In this document: positions 1 to 6,381 of the stretch, one piece after another
Layout of the letters: the number at the start of each line of letters is the position of its first letter
Position numbering within the stretch: the stretch's first letter is position 1
Virus record (IMG/VR): IMGVR_UViG_3300032132_000036
Span: 1-28,418 of that record
Direction: 5' to 3' (one strand)
From: a virus
DNA length: 28,418 nucleotides
Made by a program: the position numbers and the translations under genes
The notes under the pieces: generated by a model
The model's input: only the letters and a program-made list of their open reading frames with translations
Databases searched by the model: none
What the model was told of the DNA's origin: nothing

Positions 1-14
1 CGGGAATGGACACC
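1..14. repeat. 14-bp direct repeat shared with the other window end
   Basis: CGGGAATGGACACC at 1-14 is identical to 28404-28417. The next base differs (T at 15, A at 28418). It contains ATGGACAC, which also occurs at 1058-1065 in the iteron-like region. The remaining bases to 56 are non-coding and end in a run of eight G (49-56) just after the stop of the last gene. Confidence 0.8.
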
Positions 15-56
15 TGCGGGAGGCAGTAACGTTAAAAAGATTCCTTACGGGGGGGG

Positions 57-461
57 TCATAGCGTCCTGCCCTCCATATCGACGTAGTAGTTGCCGCTCT
101 GCTGCTGCTCATCCTTCAGCAGATGGCCAATCTTTGCCTTGCGTGCCGGTACACAATCCAGGCCAGCCACGATCAAGTCAGGGTCAACCTGCAACCCTCC
201 AAAGTTGAGCCAGACCTCAAGCCCGCCGCCATGAAAGAAACTGATCAGCGTCTCAAGGTCGGCCGGCCCATCGAAGCAGGTCGGCAGCTTGTAGTTGCTA
301 GAGTTCTTGTAATAAGCCTGAATCATCTCACCATCAACCTGCCCTTCCTCTGTTATGAATCCAGACGCCTTGGCCTTGCGCCAATCCCTCACGGCCTGCT
401 CGATAACAGCGCCGGCAAAGTATTGGCCGGCCACATCCAGGTTGTCGTCGGGTTCATTCAA
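57..461 (-). CDS. Conserved small phage protein, unknown function
   Basis: Last gene of the minus-strand map, 134 residues. The start is TTG at 459-461, overlapping the TGA of the HAD phosphatase gene. An AAGG lies about 9 bases upstream. A GTG at 432-434 is an alternative that would remove nine residues. The N-terminal part (FAGAVIEQAVRDWRKAK, residues 15-31) and the middle (LETLISFFHGGGLEVWL) follow a pattern I recall from small phage proteins of unknown function: an amphipathic helix with a QAV-D-R core, then a short aromatic FF-x-W segment. No catalytic motif, signal peptide or membrane segment is visible. Being downstream of a HAD phosphatase with coupled translation suggests joint expression with the early genes. 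The function is unknown. Confidence 0.7.
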   Translation of the reverse strand: MNEPDDNLDVAGQYFAGAVIEQAVRDWRKAKASGFITEEGQVDGEMIQAYYKNSSNYKLPTCFDGPADLETLISFFHGGGLEVWLNFGGLQVDPDLIVAGLDCVPARKAKIGHLLKDEQQQSGNYYVDMEGRTL

Positions 462-747
462 ACGTATTGACCTTGATTAGCCTGCTCCATTGCTTGCCTT
501 CATCGTCCACAATGCAGGTCGGTTTGCCTATGATTGCCACGAATAGTTCCTCGATACCGGCAGACTTGGCGAATGTCCTGGCGTATGCCCTGCCCCTGGC
601 AGACCACAGCACAAAATCCGCTTGGCCTTGCTTGGCCCTTATCTTGGCCAACAGGTCAGCATTGACTCGCTTCAGCTTGTGCAGCAGCAGCGTGTTGTCC
701 ACGTCGATGAACACGGCAGCCCTGTGGTTCATCCTTCGCCTGTCCAT
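454..747 (-). CDS. HAD-superfamily phosphatase
   Basis: A 97-residue HAD-like phosphohydrolase with all core motifs in order. Motif I is FIDVDNTL, with nucleophile Asp15 and acid/base Asp17. Motif II is LWSARG (Ser49). Lys75 lies in GKPTC, and the acidic pair Asp81-Asp82 in IVDDEG would bind Mg2+. It has almost no cap domain, so it is a minimal C0-type HAD similar in size to the phosphatase half of polynucleotide kinase or to small phage nucleotidases. The substrate cannot be told from sequence. No kinase partner is in the window. Start: ATG at 745-747 has AGGAAGGGG about 8 bases upstream. An internal ATG at 730-732 overlaps the previous stop (ATGA) but its SD-like AGG is too close. Confidence 0.85.
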   Translation of the reverse strand: MDRRRMNHRAAVFIDVDNTLLLHKLKRVNADLLAKIRAKQGQADFVLWSARGRAYARTFAKSAGIEELFVAIIGKPTCIVDDEGKQWSRLIKVNTFE

Positions 748-944
748 AGCTTGTGCCCCTTCCTATCCCAGCCAACAAACTTCCCTCGCCGCTTGTATGC
801 CTTCACCTGTGGATGGTCTTGCCACTCGACAGCAGCGGGCCAGGTAGCCACCACCTCAACCCAGCCGCCAGGTAGTTCATCTCCTGGGCTGAAGGTCGCC
901 ACGTTCTTGCCTCCAAACTTCTCCATTATTTCCTTTGCCGTCAT
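729..944 (-). CDS. Small hypothetical protein downstream of the repeat region
   Basis: A 71-residue protein beginning at ATG 942-944 with AAGGA about 10 bases upstream. The open frame continues upstream to 1055, but that extension would run through the palindromic non-coding region, so I prefer the shorter start. The N-terminus (TAKEIMEKFGGKNVATF) is a short helix followed by a beta-rich segment. The C-terminus (KAYKRRGKFVGWDRKGHKLWTGEG) is strongly basic and aromatic, compatible with nucleic-acid binding. I do not recognise the family. It is the first gene after the iteron-like region at 945-1125 and ends in ATGA overlap with the HAD gene, so it may be co-regulated from that region. Confidence 0.65.
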   Translation of the reverse strand: MTAKEIMEKFGGKNVATFSPGDELPGGWVEVVATWPAAVEWQDHPQVKAYKRRGKFVGWDRKGHKLWTGEG

Positions 945-1125
945 GTTGTTGTTTTCCTTGTCAGTCCATTTATCCGCTATATTAAATATAAATGGATAAA
1001 TGGACGCGTATTTCCTAGGAAAAACAGGGTGTACCATAAAGGCCGTAAGAGCCATTTATGGACACTACCAGTTTTTCCCGCAAAACGCTGGTAATTAGGG
1101 GTTTGAGTCCTTTTTATTGATGGAT
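945..1125. promoter_or_regulatory. Non-coding region with iterated CCATTTAT elements and three inverted repeats
   Basis: This 181-bp gap between the primase-helicase stop and the next gene holds no credible ORF. It contains four exact copies of CCATTTAT: plus strand at 967-974 and 1052-1059, minus strand at 988-995 and 996-1003 (the last two in tandem). A perfect 12-bp inverted repeat, GTCCATTTATCC at 964-975 with its complement at 994-1005, flanks an AT-rich core containing TATAT-TAA-ATATA (978-990). Two further inverted repeats follow: CCATAAA/TTTATGG (1034-1040, 1055-1061) and TACCAG/CTGGTA (1066-1071, 1088-1093). TTATCC inside the repeats resembles half of a DnaA box. It could be a replication origin, an operator or a leader hairpin. 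It borders the primase-helicase gene. Confidence 0.6.
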
Positions 1126-3054
1126 TCACGTTTTCCTCGCTGCCATGGGCATCCAGACACCATCCTGGTGCTTAAATACCATGTCGGTCTTCTCCAGGCG
1201 TTGCATCACCTGGTAGAATAATGACCTGCCGACGTCGAATTCCTCCTTGGCTCTGGACTGCCATTCGCTCGATGTCAGGCCGTCACGATGCAGCAGGTCG
1301 AATATCTGTTTGTCGCTGCACTTCTTCTTCCTGCCTGGCTGCCGTATCCCCTCCATGTCCAGGTCGCCGCATGGCTTGAGTTGGGGGAAATCCCAGCGCA
1401 GGCCAAAGGGAGGGAGGGCAGGAAAGGCACGCAGGATTGTCTCGCAGATGTAGGCATCTTCCTCCTGGTGTTCCGACAGGATGGCTATTGCGTCAGGGTC
1501 ACGCGCCAATACGCCGCTGCCGCTCATCCTATCAATGGCGAATTTGCTACCCTGGGCGCCCTTGCTGAAATGATGGGCGAAGATGGTGGCGGCCTCTGAT
1601 TGCACGGCCAATGCCTCAAACTCATTCATAAGGTCGGCCATTTCGCTGGCATCATTCTCGGAGCGTTTGCCCAGTAGCTTGTAGATAGGGTCGAAAATCA
1701 GCAGGCTGAAGTCCCTCTCCTCGATGGCCCGCTCTAAAATTGGCCTTAAAACGGTCATATCAGCCGCCTGGCCGCGTAAGTTCAGGACATGGAGGCGCGA
1801 GGCATCTTTGCACTTGCGGGCCTTTAGAATGGCCTCCATGCGTTGCCTGAAGTTAAACTCCTGCAACTCAAAATTGATGTAGAGCGCATTCCCTGGGTTG
1901 GTCTGGAAGTCCCACCACTTGCCGCCTGTGGCCACAGCAGCGGCCAAATCCATCAGCGACCAGGTTTTGCGGCCTTTGCTGGTTCCTCCCACAATCATCT
2001 TGCCGGCCTTGTACAGCACGCCGTCGATGACCTGTTGAGGCACAACCATGGGCGTGGTTTGCAGGTCGGAATAGCACTTGATGACCAGGCCGGCAGGGGT
2101 TTCGTCAGGTTCGACGGGTTTATCGGCTGTGCGAGCCATTGGGGCAGCCAAGGCCAGCCCTGACTTCAAGGCGCTGCTGCCTGCGCTTTTAAGCCAATCG
2201 TTTGCGTCCTTGATGCCGTCAGGCACCTTGACCTTGAAAACGTCTCCTGTGGCCATTTCTGCCACCTGGCTGGCCCATTTGGCGCCTGCCTCGTCATTCT
2301 GTGGCCATATGTAAACCTTTTGGCCTGGATGCAGTCGCCCCTCCAGCTTTCTGGCATTGGATGCGCCCCTGGTAATCATGCAGGCGTGCAGTTCCGACTG
2401 CCAAGCGCCGTTGCCGTAGCCTTGGGAATCCATGAAAGCCATTGCATCCCATTGACTCTCGAAAACGTGGAGGTTGTCGGCGTCATGGCTGCCGATCAAC
2501 CATGGTTGATTGCCGCCGCCTGTGATGCGCCAGCCTGACTCTGTGCGAAGGTGCATTCCTTGATATGCGCCGCCCTCGTTGAAGATGGGGAAAGCTATTG
2601 ATTCGCCAACCAGGCCAGCCAGGCCGTTCTCGATGATGCCAACCAGCAGCGTCTTGGAGTAGCCGCGCCAGGTGGCCAGATGGGCCAGGGTTTCAGGATT
2701 GCCTGCAAGACGTTCAACGGCCTGGTGCCACTCGCCAGGGTCGGGCATCTTACCTATGCTGACGGTTGTGGGTTGGGCAGGTTTCGGCAGGCCGGCCATA
2801 TTCTCGTAATGGGTCAGAGCCTCCTTTGTGTCGCAGTTGTGAAGGGCTTGCAGGAAATCCAGTTCATCGCCTCCCTGGCCTGTTGCAAAGTCCTTCCAAT
2901 GCCAACCTTTGTCGTCCTGGTAGATGCCCCAGGAAGGGTTGTTGTCCTTGCGTAATGGAGAACAGCAAAGTTTTTTGGCATAGGCGCCCAGCCCCATGGC
3001 TCGGAGCAGGCCAGGCAGCGGCAGTCGTGCCTTCAGTTCGTCAATTGTTGCCAT
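1126..3054 (-). CDS. Primase-helicase: Zn-finger/TOPRIM-like primase region fused to a RepA-like AAA ATPase
   Basis: A 642-residue replication protein. Residues 25-70 look like a degenerate CHC2-type zinc finger (CCSPLRKDNNPSWGIY). Residues about 195-260 are TOPRIM-like, with an acidic residue in FESQWDAMAF and PQNDEAG as the DxD-like part. Residues about 345-500 form a RepA/RecA-like ATPase with Walker A GGTSKGRKT (356-364), Walker B LLIFDP (451-456) and a sensor-like AHHFSKG (493-499). The last 60 residues look like a winged helix (SDKQIFDLLHRDGLTSSEW). The expected role is to prime and unwind phage DNA. No DNA polymerase is present, so the host polymerase would extend the primers. The start codon ATG 3052-3054 lies inside the 3' end of the methyltransferase (22-bp overlap). 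The iteron-like region follows it. Confidence 0.92.
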   Translation of the reverse strand: MATIDELKARLPLPGLLRAMGLGAYAKKLCCSPLRKDNNPSWGIYQDDKGWHWKDFATGQGGDELDFLQALHNCDTKEALTHYENMAGLPKPAQPTTVSIGKMPDPGEWHQAVERLAGNPETLAHLATWRGYSKTLLVGIIENGLAGLVGESIAFPIFNEGGAYQGMHLRTESGWRITGGGNQPWLIGSHDADNLHVFESQWDAMAFMDSQGYGNGAWQSELHACMITRGASNARKLEGRLHPGQKVYIWPQNDEAGAKWASQVAEMATGDVFKVKVPDGIKDANDWLKSAGSSALKSGLALAAPMARTADKPVEPDETPAGLVIKCYSDLQTTPMVVPQQVIDGVLYKAGKMIVGGTSKGRKTWSLMDLAAAVATGGKWWDFQTNPGNALYINFELQEFNFRQRMEAILKARKCKDASRLHVLNLRGQAADMTVLRPILERAIEERDFSLLIFDPIYKLLGKRSENDASEMADLMNEFEALAVQSEAATIFAHHFSKGAQGSKFAIDRMSGSGVLARDPDAIAILSEHQEEDAYICETILRAFPALPPFGLRWDFPQLKPCGDLDMEGIRQPGRKKKCSDKQIFDLLHRDGLTSSEWQSRAKEEFDVGRSLFYQVMQRLEKTDMVFKHQDGVWMPMAARKT

Positions 3055-4016
3055 AGCGTTGTGAATGCCTTTGCTGCTGTTTGTGGCACGACTCCATTTC
3101 CTAAAAGCCTCAACCTGTCCACTCGGTTGGTAGTTGCGTCCGGCCTGGATCCAGGCCCATCAGTTGCTCCACCCAGTTGGGAGACAGTTTGCCGCTTGCC
3201 TTCAAATCGTTCAGGTCGCGCCCCAGGCACTTCTGGTTGCTGTGAGTTGCTGTCCTCACTCCCTCCACATGGTCGCTGGCCTGCGGCGTTCCCCACGTCT
3301 GCACCTGGCTTCCCAATCTCGGAAACGTCAGGCCGTGGCTTGTCTGGTATCCTGTCTGGTTCTGCGCCTCCGGCGTTGCCCACCGTTCGGGGTTCTTCCC
3401 ATCCGTGCTGGGGTTGCCCTGGGCCGGCTGGCCATGTCTCATCCAGTTTTTGCTGCCTCCCCACTCCAGAAAAGTCCCGCCGCCCCTCTCTCCTGGCGTG
3501 CATGGAGTAGGCCAACCAGAAAAGCCGTTTTCTCCTGTGTGTTGCGCCAACTTCCTCCGCGCTAAATAATCCTGCCGCGTAGCTGTAACCCAATTGGTCC
3601 AGGTCGTTGAAAACGTCTTTAATCCCAAGGGACAAGTGTCCTTCGACATTTTCGCAGAACACAAATCGGGGCTGACAAGCGGCAATTCCTGCTGCGATAT
3701 GCGGCCACAGGTGGCGCTCGTCTGCCTCTCCTTTTCTTTGTCCTGCGCTGCTGAATGGTTGGCAGGGATAACCGGCAAGCATGATGCCCACTCGGCCGTG
3801 AAAGTCTGCGTATGGGAAGGTCTTAACATCCGTCCACACAGGCGCCGCAGCCATTTCTCCCGCTTCAATCTTTGCAACCAGGTTCGCTGCGGCGAATGCT
3901 TCCCTCTCCACATAAGCGATTGGCCGCAGGCGAATGCCTGCTCGTTCAAGTCCAAGCTCGATGCCGCCGTAGCCTGTGCAGAGGGACAGGCAAGTAAGTT
4001 GTTCGGGATTATCCAC
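3033..4016 (-). CDS. Cytosine-C5 DNA methyltransferase
   Basis: A 327-residue m5C methyltransferase. Motif I is SLCTGYGGIELGLERAG (11-27). Motif IV is AGYPCQPFSSAGQRKG with catalytic Cys85. Motif VI is FCENVEGH. Motif VIII is GATHRRKRLFWLA (158-169). Motifs IX-X are RLRLLGNGVVPQTAAKAF at the C-terminus. The segment between motifs VIII and IX (about 130 residues, where target recognition normally lies) is low-complexity, polar and rich in G, R, E, P and D. The same DNA read one base later spells a different recognisable sequence (see the 3110-3514 entry). The start is GTG 4014-4016 with GAGG about 10 bases upstream, overlapping the DnaA-like gene by 8 bases. No restriction nuclease partner is visible, so self-protection against host restriction is the likely role. 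Confidence 0.95.
   Translation of the reverse strand: MDNPEQLTCLSLCTGYGGIELGLERAGIRLRPIAYVEREAFAAANLVAKIEAGEMAAAPVWTDVKTFPYADFHGRVGIMLAGYPCQPFSSAGQRKGEADERHLWPHIAAGIAACQPRFVFCENVEGHLSLGIKDVFNDLDQLGYSYAAGLFSAEEVGATHRRKRLFWLAYSMHARREGRRDFSGVGRQQKLDETWPAGPGQPQHGWEEPRTVGNAGGAEPDRIPDKPRPDVSEIGKPGADVGNAAGQRPCGGSEDSNSQQPEVPGARPERFEGKRQTVSQLGGATDGPGSRPDATTNRVDRLRLLGNGVVPQTAAKAFTTLWQQLTN
3110..3514 (-). other. Overlapping second reading frame inside the methyltransferase variable region
   Basis: In the +1 frame relative to the methyltransferase, from about 3514 to a TGA at 3110, the DNA encodes 134 residues with WPTPCTPGERGGG, then WATPEAQNQTG, WGTPQASDHVEG and finally KLSPNWVEQLMGLDPGRTQ. Spaced W-x-TP motifs followed by K-L-x-P-x-W-V-E-x-L-M-G are, from memory, characteristic of the variable and C-terminal region of another lineage of phage cytosine methyltransferase-like proteins. 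The frame is open further upstream to 4195 but that part reads as noise. So this segment is either an alternative TRD reached by frameshifting, or a relic of frame switching in evolution. It has no obvious start codon of its own at the point where similarity begins. Confidence 0.45.
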
Positions 4017-4017
4017 A
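4009..4017 (+). promoter_or_regulatory. Perfect DnaA-box consensus TTATCCACA
   Basis: TTATCCACA, the canonical DnaA-box 9-mer, sits across the end of the DnaA-like gene and the GTG start of the methyltransferase. By chance about 0.2 exact copies are expected on both strands of a window this size, so one copy is only suggestive. Its place beside a DnaA domain IV gene makes it worth recording as a possible binding or autoregulatory site. Confidence 0.35.
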
Positions 4018-4299
4018 AACCACTTGCCTCAATGTTGCGCGTTCCTTGGCCAGTTTGGCGTCCTGCTGGCATAAATCCTCGACACGTTGGTGCGCGTAGA
4101 CTGTGCTTGTGTGATGCCGGTTGAATGCCTTGCCCACCGCTGCACAGGAATGCGGTTGCTCGTAGGCGATGGACATGGCCAGCAGTCGCGGCCAACTGAT
4201 TGGCCAGGGGCCGCGCCTGGGCTGTGTCAACTGTTCCTCGTCCAGGCCGAAATGCTTGGCCGTTCGTTTCAATATCTGTTCAGGGGTTGGTTTTCGCAT
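4009..4299 (-). CDS. Stand-alone DnaA domain IV-like DNA-binding protein
   Basis: A 96-residue protein. Residues 30-78 match the helix-turn-helix DNA-binding domain IV of the bacterial initiator DnaA. PISWPRLLAMSIAYEQ corresponds to the R-P-R-x-x-A-M-x-x-A helix. SCAAVGKAFNRHHTSTVYAH corresponds to the L-x-x-I-G-x-x-F-G-R-D-H-S-T-V-x-H signature, with one extra residue in the HHTSTV part. There is no AAA domain, so it cannot act alone as a replicative initiator. It may bind DnaA-box-like sites in the phage origin, or compete with host DnaA. A perfect TTATCCACA lies at 4009-4017, at its own 3' end. The ATG at 4297-4299 overlaps the nuclease gene upstream by 20 bases. Confidence 0.85.
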   Translation of the reverse strand: MRKPTPEQILKRTAKHFGLDEEQLTQPRRGPWPISWPRLLAMSIAYEQPHSCAAVGKAFNRHHTSTVYAHQRVEDLCQQDAKLAKERATLRQVVCG

Positions 4300-4765
4300 T
4301 CGTAAATTTGTGCAGTTGTGACTGCTCTAGAATGTAAGACCATCGGCCGTTAAATTCGCGGTAGTTCCTGGCGTCAAAAACTTCATCCTTGGAGGCGTAA
4401 CCAATAATTCTGAACGATGGCGGGGCGCCAACAACCAGGACATACAACTGCGTTGTGCAATCCTTCTTGTTAGGCGTTACCAAAAGTCGGCCGGTTTCGT
4501 ATCGTGTCGATTTAACGTCAATCGTCTTGCCGTCATGGGCAACGCAGTCGTGCGTCAGGCTTTGATTCGCCACCACAAAGTCGGCACACAGGTTCATGGC
4601 CTTGCAAAAGGCCAACTCTGCCGCGAAACCGTCAACGTCCATCTGATAACTTGAATGGCCGCCGATCTTGCGTTCAACAATGCCGGCAGCCCTGTTGCAG
4701 GTCGTCCGCATGGCTGCCACCACATTGGCAATGGCCATCTCGCAGGCTGTCAGTTCAATCTTCAT
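4280..4765 (-). CDS. PD-(D/E)XK-type nuclease candidate
   Basis: A 161-residue protein with a recognisable PD-(D/E)XK arrangement: Glu50 in DGFAAELAF on the first helix, then Asp83 and Lys85 in KTIDVKSTRYETGRLLV on the core beta strands. A further basic/aromatic strand (LYVLVVGAPPSFRIIGYAS) follows. Proteins with the VERKIGGH...GFAAELAFCKAMN pattern are common in phage replication regions and usually lack a tested function. The likely role is processing of recombination or replication intermediates. It lies directly after the RuvC-like resolvase with a 4-base ATGA overlap, so the two are translationally coupled. Nuclease assignment rests on the motif only. Confidence 0.75.
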   Translation of the reverse strand: MKIELTACEMAIANVVAAMRTTCNRAAGIVERKIGGHSSYQMDVDGFAAELAFCKAMNLCADFVVANQSLTHDCVAHDGKTIDVKSTRYETGRLLVTPNKKDCTTQLYVLVVGAPPSFRIIGYASKDEVFDARNYREFNGRWSYILEQSQLHKFTNAKTNP

Positions 4766-5280
4766 TTCGTTGCCTCCAAAATCAAAAGCGCGTCGGCTGT
4801 GTAAAGTGTCACGGTCATGTCAGGGAAACGGCGCTGTGCCTCTGCCTTCAGTTTGTTCTTCCACTCGGCTGGTTTCATTCCCTTGCTGGTGCCAAGCGAA
4901 AGGCGTTTCTGCCATTGCTGTGGCGTGATTAGCTCGGTGCGAATGTAGAGGGCCGACAACACTCCCAGGGTGAAGCCATGGTTGCGGCCGAAATTGAACA
5001 TGGCGCTGCCTGGCGCCCCTGGCCCGCCGACATAACCGCCAACCTTCTCAACGTATGCAACAGTTGCGTTGTCAGGGTTGTAGAGGCGCACAAACAGGTC
5101 GCGCAGGTCGCCCTCGGTTGCCGGCATCCTGAAGGCCAGCACGTTGTTGCATGGGTAACGCACGGCAATGCCTCCGTTCTTCCCTGGGTCGATTGCAAAC
5201 TGTGTTGGGCCTGGGCGCAGCGATTCGGTTGGTGGCAGTTGCGACAGGCTTTGTATTTCGGATGTCACGACTTCCTCCAT
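4762..5280 (-). CDS. RuvC-like Holliday junction resolvase / RNase H-fold nuclease
   Basis: A 172-residue RNase H-fold protein of the RuvC kind. The first catalytic aspartate is Asp31 in FAIDPGKNGGIAV. The glutamate is Glu79 in VAYVEKVGG. The last acidic residue is Asp163 in LYTADALLIL. In between is FNFGRNHGFTLGVLSAL, which matches the helix around residues 95-111 of phage RuvC-like proteins, followed by TPQQWQKRL. The expected function is resolution of branched DNA before or during packaging. The ATG at 5278-5280 overlaps the upstream hypothetical gene by 16 bases, and the end is ATGA-coupled to the PD-(D/E)XK gene. Confidence 0.9.
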   Translation of the reverse strand: MEEVVTSEIQSLSQLPPTESLRPGPTQFAIDPGKNGGIAVRYPCNNVLAFRMPATEGDLRDLFVRLYNPDNATVAYVEKVGGYVGGPGAPGSAMFNFGRNHGFTLGVLSALYIRTELITPQQWQKRLSLGTSKGMKPAEWKNKLKAEAQRRFPDMTVTLYTADALLILEATK

Positions 5281-5540
5281 GCCGGCACGAAGGTATCAAC
5301 CAGTTTTTGCCATTTGGTTTTTTTCTTGAAACAATAGGCCACCTCGTAAGCGTTTTCATCTAGTTCAAAGTATACCCCATTCGCTGCGTCAATCTCCCTG
5401 ACCGTGACTTCCGAAACATCACCAATGTCGTCAAGTGTGTCGTACAGGTTGCACAGCACATCATTGCCGTCGTCAACCAGGACAACGGCCTGCCTTGAGC
5501 CGTTAGTCTCGCAACCCCAATCAATTTTGAACAATCTCAT
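5265..5540 (-). CDS. Hypothetical protein of the replication block
   Basis: A 91-residue protein starting at ATG 5538-5540 in an ATGA overlap with the preceding gene. The open frame extends upstream to 5660 but that part reads as noise in the overlap. The sequence (RLFKIDWGCETNGSRQAVVLVDDGNDVLCNLYDTL) is beta-rich and acidic, then ends in a basic helix (CFKKKTKWQKLVDTFVPAWRKS). No catalytic motif or membrane segment is visible and I do not recognise the family. Its place in a tightly coupled run of replication genes is the only functional clue. Confidence 0.65.
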   Translation of the reverse strand: MRLFKIDWGCETNGSRQAVVLVDDGNDVLCNLYDTLDDIGDVSEVTVREIDAANGVYFELDENAYEVAYCFKKKTKWQKLVDTFVPAWRKS

Positions 5541-5956
5541 ACGCTTATTAAATCCCCCACAGGGGAAAGTCGGTTCAATGGGACAACGTGCATCAATGGC
5601 CCGCGCCCCTCGATGGCCCTGGGCTGATAGCGTGTGCGGGCAGATGCTTCCTTGATCCATCCATAAAAGACGATGTACTCGGCGCTGATATACTCGGCCA
5701 GCACCAGCACAAGGCCGTCGTCAACTGGGTCAACCAGGGAAGCCGGCACCAGTAGGCCAAGGGCGGGATTGTTGGAAACGTAAACCTTGAAGCCTTCAAG
5801 TTCCTCGACGTTCAGCGCCAACTTCAGCGCAGCCTCGGCCGTGAACCGGCGCACCCAAAAGTCGGGCCGCAAGTTCTCCCTGGTTTCGTTCGCGTCGGCG
5901 TCTGCCGCAGCGGCCGTCACAAAGCGGCGCCAATCGTCTGGCAAGTGAATCGTCAA
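5537..5956 (-). CDS. Conserved hypothetical protein of phage replication regions
   Basis: A 139-residue protein. The start is TTG 5954-5956 overlapping the previous TGA, with AAAGGG about 7 bases upstream, the best SD in this block. There is no ATG before the last 25 residues. The C-terminal half (AEYIVFYGWIKEASARTR...PLMHVVPLNRLSPVGDL) follows a pattern I recall in hypothetical phage proteins: a beta strand ending in GWI, a charged helix, then a V-P strand with L-x-P-x-x-x-L. The N-terminal half contains a FWVRRFTAEAALKLALNVEELEGF-type stretch, in which an early mixed-charge helix precedes a strand. No catalytic residues stand out. The function is unknown. Confidence 0.7.
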   Translation of the reverse strand: MTIHLPDDWRRFVTAAAADADANETRENLRPDFWVRRFTAEAALKLALNVEELEGFKVYVSNNPALGLLVPASLVDPVDDGLVLVLAEYISAEYIVFYGWIKEASARTRYQPRAIEGRGPLMHVVPLNRLSPVGDLISV

Positions 5957-6300
5957 CTGTCGGCCCTTTCTATTGCCTCGATGAGGGCGCAGGCGTAAAA
6001 GTATTGGTCAATTGCCTCGTTCTTCATCTCCCTGGCCAACTGTTCAACGCTCATTCGCCCGATACCCTTTGTGCCGTCAGGGTTGTGTTCCTTTATTCCT
6101 GCCGTAAATTTGGCATACCCCTCGGCATGAAATTGGGCCAACCATTTGTCGCGCAGTTGTTCGTCTGTTGTTATTTCCATTTGTTCCTCCTCTTCCTCGC
6201 ACCTTGGGCAACCTCCACCGCCGCAATCCTCCTGCAAATAGCGCAGGCCACAGTCGGGGCATTCGGCTGGCCGTTCATCATTTATGCCGTCGCGTTCCAT
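5953..6300 (-). CDS. Zn-ribbon protein with C-terminal helical domain
   Basis: A 115-residue protein from ATG 6298-6300. A TTG directly before it would add one residue. Residues 10-35 hold two Cys pairs, CPDC and CPRC, separated by a glycine-rich loop with another Cys, forming a probable zinc ribbon. An EEEEEQ run links to a C-terminal all-helical domain (DKWLAQFHAEGYAKFTAGIKEH ... MSVEQLAREMKNEAIDQYFY). The E-x-x-N-E-x-x-D spacing recalls small MazG/dUTPase-like all-alpha phage proteins, but I cannot confirm that. No SD is visible, and a run of seven T precedes the start on the coding strand. The stop is coupled to the next gene by overlap. Confidence 0.65.
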   Translation of the reverse strand: MERDGINDERPAECPDCGLRYLQEDCGGGGCPRCEEEEEQMEITTDEQLRDKWLAQFHAEGYAKFTAGIKEHNPDGTKGIGRMSVEQLAREMKNEAIDQYFYACALIEAIERADS

Positions 6301-6381
6301 CAAAAAAAGTCGGGGCGTTCAACTCTGGCCATGATTAAAACCATGTCGGCATCTTAATAGCCGCCCTGTACCCCTGAATTG

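Noticed and set aside
49-56. Run of eight G after the last stop codon
   Set aside because: It could hide a sequencing indel, but it lies just outside the reading frame and does not affect a gene. No structure such as a G-quadruplex set is seen around it.
3515-4195. Upstream part of the open +1 frame over the methyltransferase and DnaA-like genes
   Set aside because: It is open, but the translated sequence over motifs I-VIII and over the DnaA domain has no recognisable features, while the other frame has all of them. Only the 3110-3514 part looks protein-like.
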